Shown here in pieces: positions 61,063 through 64,000 of a DNA stretch of 64,000 nt. Position 1 is the stretch's first letter. The number at the start of each line of letters is the position of its first letter. Origin of the DNA: JBLHKS01 sp047620505 (GTDB lineage: Bacteria > Verrucomicrobiota > Verrucomicrobiia > Verrucomicrobiales > DEV007). The notes beneath the pieces were generated by a model. The model had not been told where the DNA came from. It saw only the letters and a list, made by a program, of their open reading frames with translations, and did no database searches. The DNA lies in the NCBI GenBank assembly GCA_047620505.1, contig JBLHKS010000003.1, positions 47,646 through 111,645 of the forward strand, given 5' to 3'. Made by a program: the position numbers and the translations under genes.

Positions 61063-63672
61063 ATGAAACATCAAATTCACGCATTCGTTTGCCTTCTGAT
61101 GCTGACCTCGCCCTTGGCACTACATGCGGCGGAGGATGAGGAGGACGCCTTCACGAAAACGATTCTGCCGATCCTGAAGGAGCGCTGCTTCGAGTGCCAT
61201 TCCGGCGACGATCCGAAGGCGAAGCTGGATCTCAGTGGTCTCGGTTTGATTCTGAAAGGCGGCAAGAACGGAGCGGCGATCCGGGCTGGCGCGGCGGAGT
61301 CGAGTCTGTTGTGGGAGAAGATCGCGGGAAACGAGATGCCGAAAGAAGGAGCGCCGCTGACGGCTGAGGAAAAAGGGATCATTCGAACTTGGATCAACGA
61401 CGGCGCGAAAGGTGACGCGGCGATCGTCGAGTCCGCCGGCCCAACATCGGAAACAGGCGGCGGATCGAGAGATCACTGGTCGTTTCAGCCGCCGCGACGG
61501 CCGAGGCTACCTGATGTTATGGAAAACACGGAGAATGGAATCGACGCATTCCTGCTGGCAGACCTTGAGAAGGAGGGCCTGACGTTTTCTCAGGAAGCAG
61601 ACCGCGGGACATTGATTCGCCGCTTGAGCTACAATCTTATTGGTCTGCCGCCGACACCGGAAGAGGTAAACGCGTTCGTCACTGATCCGGATGACCGAGC
61701 CTGGGAGCGGGTGGTCGATCGTCTCCTCGCCAGCCCCCGCTACGGCGAGCGCTGGGGGCGTCACTGGCTGGATGTGGCCGGGTACGCGGACTCAGCGGGG
61801 ATTCTGAACGAGGATCGGGTCCTCGCGCACGCCTATCGATATCGTGATTACGTGATCCAAGCTTTCAACGACGACAAGCCCTACGATGTATTCCTGCTAG
61901 AGCAGATCGCGGGGGACGAACTCTACGATTATTGGACGGCGGACGCGACGCTGGACGAGTTGCCGGAGCAGGTCGTGGAGGGCGTGATCGCGACGGGCTA
62001 CCTCCGATGCGCAGCCGATCCGAGCCGGCCGGATTTCAAGTCGATCAAAACCGCCAAGGCCGAATATTTTTACCCAACATTGAACGACACCCTCCAGATC
62101 GTTGCGTCTTCAACCATGGGCCTGACATTGCAATGTGCGAAGTGTCACAGCCACCTCTACGATCCGATTCCACAGGTCGATTATTATCGGATGCAGGCAG
62201 TTTTCATGGGCGCTTACCGGCCCACGGATTGGGTGCCGCAGATGGATCGCAAGCTGACGATCGAGACGGCAGCGCGGCGAAAAGTCGTCAACGCACACAA
62301 CGCGGAGATCGACACGAAGGTGAAGGCGCTCCAGAAAGTGCTAACCGATCTTCATGCGCCGCTGAAAGGCCAGCTCTTTGAAAAACGACTGGCGGCATTG
62401 CTGGAAATCCATCGCGAGGCCGTGCGCGAGGCGTTCGCGACCGCTGCGGACAAGCGGGACTCAGACCAGCAGCTGCTGGTGGAGAAGCACAAGGCTCAGC
62501 TGCAACCCACGGCCAAGGCGCTTGAGACGGCGTTGACCGAGAGTTTTCCGGATTACAAGGCGGAGGCCGATCGGGTCAACCAGGCCGTCGCTGCTGCGAA
62601 CGCCGATCGGATTCCGTTCGAGCAGATTCGCGCGCTTTACGATCTGCCAGGCCCGGTCGAAACGCCGTTTCTACGCCGGGGCGATCCACTCACGCCAGGG
62701 CAGGCGGTCGAACCCGGCGTGCTCACCGCGCTAACGACCGAACAGGCCTTTGCATGGGTGCCGCCGCCCGAAGATGCTGTGACCAGCGGGAGACGTTTGG
62801 CTTTTGCGGAATGGCTGACCCAACCGAATCACCCGCTGACAGGCCGCGTGATGGTCAACCGCGTCTGGCTTCATCATTTTGGCGAAGGACTCGTTCGAAC
62901 CGCTGAGGATTTTGGTCACTCCGGCGAACCGCCCGCGAACCAGCAGCTGCTGGATTGGCTGACGCGTGAATTCATCGACAACGGCTGGAGCGTGAAAGCG
63001 CTTCATCGCCTGATTCTGACCTCGCGCGCCTACCGGCAAAGCTCGACTCTCGATGAAAGTGAGCCAACCCACAGCCGCGCCCTCAAACTAGATCCAGACA
63101 ACCGACTGCTCTGGCGGCAGCGGCTCCAGCGGTTGGAAGCCGAGCCCATGCGCGATGCTGTCCTCGCAGTCGCGGGAACCTTGAACTTGAAGATGTTCGG
63201 CGAGCCCGTCCCTACGAAGCGGCTTCCCACCGGCGAGGTTATGCCTTCATCGGCGCCGCCCGATTCGCAGCGACGTTCGATTTATCTGCGTGTCCGGCGC
63301 TCCGAGCCGCTGACCGTGCTGCAGGCCTTCGATCAGCCGGTGATGGAGACGAACTGCATCCGGCGGAGTCGCTCGACGGTTTCGACTCAGGCGCTAACTC
63401 TTTCGAATAGCGATTTCATGATCGAATCGGCGAACGCGTTCGCCAAGCGGGTCCTGCAAGAACGCCCGGACGAACCAATTGGCCGAGCCCTCGAACTGGC
63501 GTTTAGCCGAAAAATGAGCGAGCTTGAAGAATCGGTGTTGGGCGAATTCGTCAAAGCACAGGAAGCGCGTCATGCGGAAAATGGTTTGGCCGAAGACGAA
63601 GCGCGCTGGCGAGCGATGGCGGATCTTTGCCATCAATTGCTGAATGCCAACGAGTTTGTCTACATTGATTGA
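61063..63672 (+). CDS. Cytochrome c (PSCyt1)-DUF1549-DUF1553 secreted protein
   Basis: 869 residues from ATG 61063 (a GTG at 61021 is less likely). After the signal peptide (…LTSPLALHAAEDE) a planctomycete cytochrome c domain carries RCFECHSGD (C42, C45, H46), then DUF1549 with GRHWLDVAGYADSAGI and LQCAKCHSHLYDPIPQ, then a charged coiled-coil-like stretch (EIDTKVKALQKVLTDLHAPLK ... KRDSDQQLLVEKHKAQL), and DUF1553 with RLAFAEWLTQPNHPLTGRVMVNRVWLHHFG. Palindrome copies at 62467 and 62941. Codon use returns to that of the bulk of the window. No DUF1501 gene follows within the window. Confidence 0.86.
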   Translation: MKHQIHAFVCLLMLTSPLALHAAEDEEDAFTKTILPILKERCFECHSGDDPKAKLDLSGLGLILKGGKNGAAIRAGAAESSLLWEKIAGNEMPKEGAPLTAEEKGIIRTWINDGAKGDAAIVESAGPTSETGGGSRDHWSFQPPRRPRLPDVMENTENGIDAFLLADLEKEGLTFSQEADRGTLIRRLSYNLIGLPPTPEEVNAFVTDPDDRAWERVVDRLLASPRYGERWGRHWLDVAGYADSAGILNEDRVLAHAYRYRDYVIQAFNDDKPYDVFLLEQIAGDELYDYWTADATLDELPEQVVEGVIATGYLRCAADPSRPDFKSIKTAKAEYFYPTLNDTLQIVASSTMGLTLQCAKCHSHLYDPIPQVDYYRMQAVFMGAYRPTDWVPQMDRKLTIETAARRKVVNAHNAEIDTKVKALQKVLTDLHAPLKGQLFEKRLAALLEIHREAVREAFATAADKRDSDQQLLVEKHKAQLQPTAKALETALTESFPDYKAEADRVNQAVAAANADRIPFEQIRALYDLPGPVETPFLRRGDPLTPGQAVEPGVLTALTTEQAFAWVPPPEDAVTSGRRLAFAEWLTQPNHPLTGRVMVNRVWLHHFGEGLVRTAEDFGHSGEPPANQQLLDWLTREFIDNGWSVKALHRLILTSRAYRQSSTLDESEPTHSRALKLDPDNRLLWRQRLQRLEAEPMRDAVLAVAGTLNLKMFGEPVPTKRLPTGEVMPSSAPPDSQRRSIYLRVRRSEPLTVLQAFDQPVMETNCIRRSRSTVSTQALTLSNSDFMIESANAFAKRVLQERPDEPIGRALELAFSRKMSELEESVLGEFVKAQEARHAENGLAEDEARWRAMADLCHQLLNANEFVYID

Positions 63673-63809
63673 TCGGCGGCAGTTTCTAAGAAAACCCTGA
63701 AGGACGCTCGTTCTGGTACTAATCTTATATTCATACAGTTTTTACGGTTTCCAAAAATCGTAAATCATCTGGACTGCAATCTTCAATCTTCGCCACGCGG
63801 CGAAAAAGT

Positions 63810-63880
63810 AGGATGGTGCTTCCAGCCCGTCCCTGGTATAGCCGAGCAGGTCGACCAGGACGGGCTGGAAGCACCATCCT
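63810..63880. repeat. Long inverted repeat (27-28 bp arms)
   Basis: Left arm 63810-63837 begins AGGATGGTGCTTCCAGCCCG and right arm 63854-63880 is its reverse complement with a single extra C in the left arm; the 16-base loop is 63838-63853. The stem would fold strongly in RNA or single-stranded DNA. There is no T-run, so it is not a standard intrinsic terminator. Likely a dispersed palindromic repeat family. Confidence 0.8.
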
Positions 63881-63931
63881 TGTGTATTGAATCGGGTTAT
63901 GATTCATCCGTTGCCTCGCTTAAGAAGCAAC

Positions 63932-63959
63932 GAGCGAGCGGGTTGCAACCCGCTCGCTC
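63932..63959. repeat. Perfect 28-bp palindrome
   Basis: Symmetrical about TTGCAA, with GAGCGAGCGGG on the left (from 63932) and its complement on the right (to 63959). It lies 52 bp after the preceding inverted repeat in a gene-free tail. Its function is unknown. Confidence 0.85.
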
Positions 63960-64000
63960 AGAAGTCAGGGAGTTCGTCGCCATCCTCGGAGCCATTTGAG

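Larger units (their letters stand above)
427..62952. repeat. Dispersed highly iterated palindrome CAGCAGCTGCTG
   Basis: Perfect 12-mers start at 427, 2411, 5904, 6762, 8730, 13930, 15644, 17032, 21271, 23652, 23788, 25749, 27438, 31659, 34932, 36319, 37182, 43361, 44380, 44951, 45899, 48084, 50173, 52846, 54194, 55667, 57821, 62467 and 62941 (29). The 10-bp core AGCAGCTGCT, with one outer base changed, also starts at 3787, 4528, 10801, 12923, 18251, 37660, 41354, 48728, 50498 and 51517 (10). Centre variants of the form CAGCARYTGCTG start at 14647, 18559, 33005 and 50694, and GAGCAACTGCTG at 40081 and 56200. Further near matches occur at 726, 28914 and 29497. Counted by eye; a machine count may add a few. 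Confidence 0.95.
63673..64000. other. Gene-free tail
   Basis: No credible reading frame follows the stop at 63672. The stretch 63673-63800 has AT-rich patches without a recognisable promoter; the rest is occupied by the two repeat elements listed separately (63810-63880 and 63932-63959). Confidence 0.7.

Noticed and set aside
1..64000. CRISPR array, rRNA genes, prophage or insertion-sequence transposase
   Set aside because: No regularly spaced direct repeats, ribosomal RNA sequence, phage structural genes or transposase motifs were seen on either strand.

Overview
The window reads as chromosomal DNA from a member of the Verrucomicrobiota (PVC superphylum), probably free-living or marine. The basis is gene content: three DUF1549/DUF1553 proteins (two with a planctomycete-type cytochrome c head), three DUF1501 proteins, two secreted Gfo/Idh/MocA oxidoreductases with Tat-type signals, ThuA proteins, PQQ-like propellers, three sulfatases, DUF885 and DUF4870. 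Coding density is high, the DNA is GC-rich, and Shine-Dalgarno sequences are mostly absent or weak. There is no rRNA, CRISPR array, prophage or insertion sequence.

Layout. 1-3.9 kb: the 3' end of a hydrolase-like gene, an arsenite-methyltransferase-like gene and a DUF885 peptidase-like gene. 3.96-12.3 kb: a five-gene minus-strand run (Gfo/Idh/MocA, beta-helix protein, zinc alcohol dehydrogenase, DUF1501, cytochrome-DUF1549-DUF1553) that looks like periplasmic carbohydrate processing. 12.4-19.2 kb: UxaA-type dehydratase, PQQ propeller with a LamG-like tail, ThuA, a large secreted esterase and a small unknown gene. 19.3-20.0 kb: a ParDE-type toxin-antitoxin pair with a clear operator palindrome. 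20.05-26.07 kb: a minus-strand housekeeping run, comEC - cytochrome/SHD1 - membrane protein - polX - plsY. 26.16 kb: tRNA-Gly(UCC). 26.3-33.0 kb: SASA esterase, sulfatase, Dabb protein, a REPIN-like inverted repeat, and two DUF1501 genes that both lack an ATG start. 33-44.7 kb: thioredoxin/lipoprotein pair, rlmI-like, ThuA+PQQ pair, uvrD/rep-like helicase, DUF4870, TolB-like protein, a vWA+ExbD pair and a sulfatase. 44.8-54.2 kb: a metallophosphoesterase fused to a membrane anchor and LamG modules, DUF1549/1553, MBL hydrolase, TPR protein, Gfo/Idh/MocA and a strong terminator. 54.3-63.7 kb: small acidic protein, rsfS, cinA, sulfatase, an M1 peptidase/DUF6702 pair of different base composition, and a last DUF1549/1553 gene. 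63.7-64 kb: no gene, two palindromic repeats.

The most striking signal is not a gene. A perfect 12-bp palindrome, CAGCAGCTGCTG, occurs 29 times by hand count. The 10-bp core occurs 39 times, and about 45 sites are found if the two central bases may vary, roughly one per 1.4-1.6 kb across nearly the whole window. It sits inside unrelated genes on both strands (read as QQLL or AAA) and in several intergenic gaps, so selection appears to act on the DNA word rather than on any protein. This is the behaviour of a highly iterated palindrome, uptake sequence or chromosome-organising site. I know of no description of this word in this group. It is the main candidate for an undescribed system here.

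All coordinates and counts were read by eye. Family names come from motif recognition without database searches.
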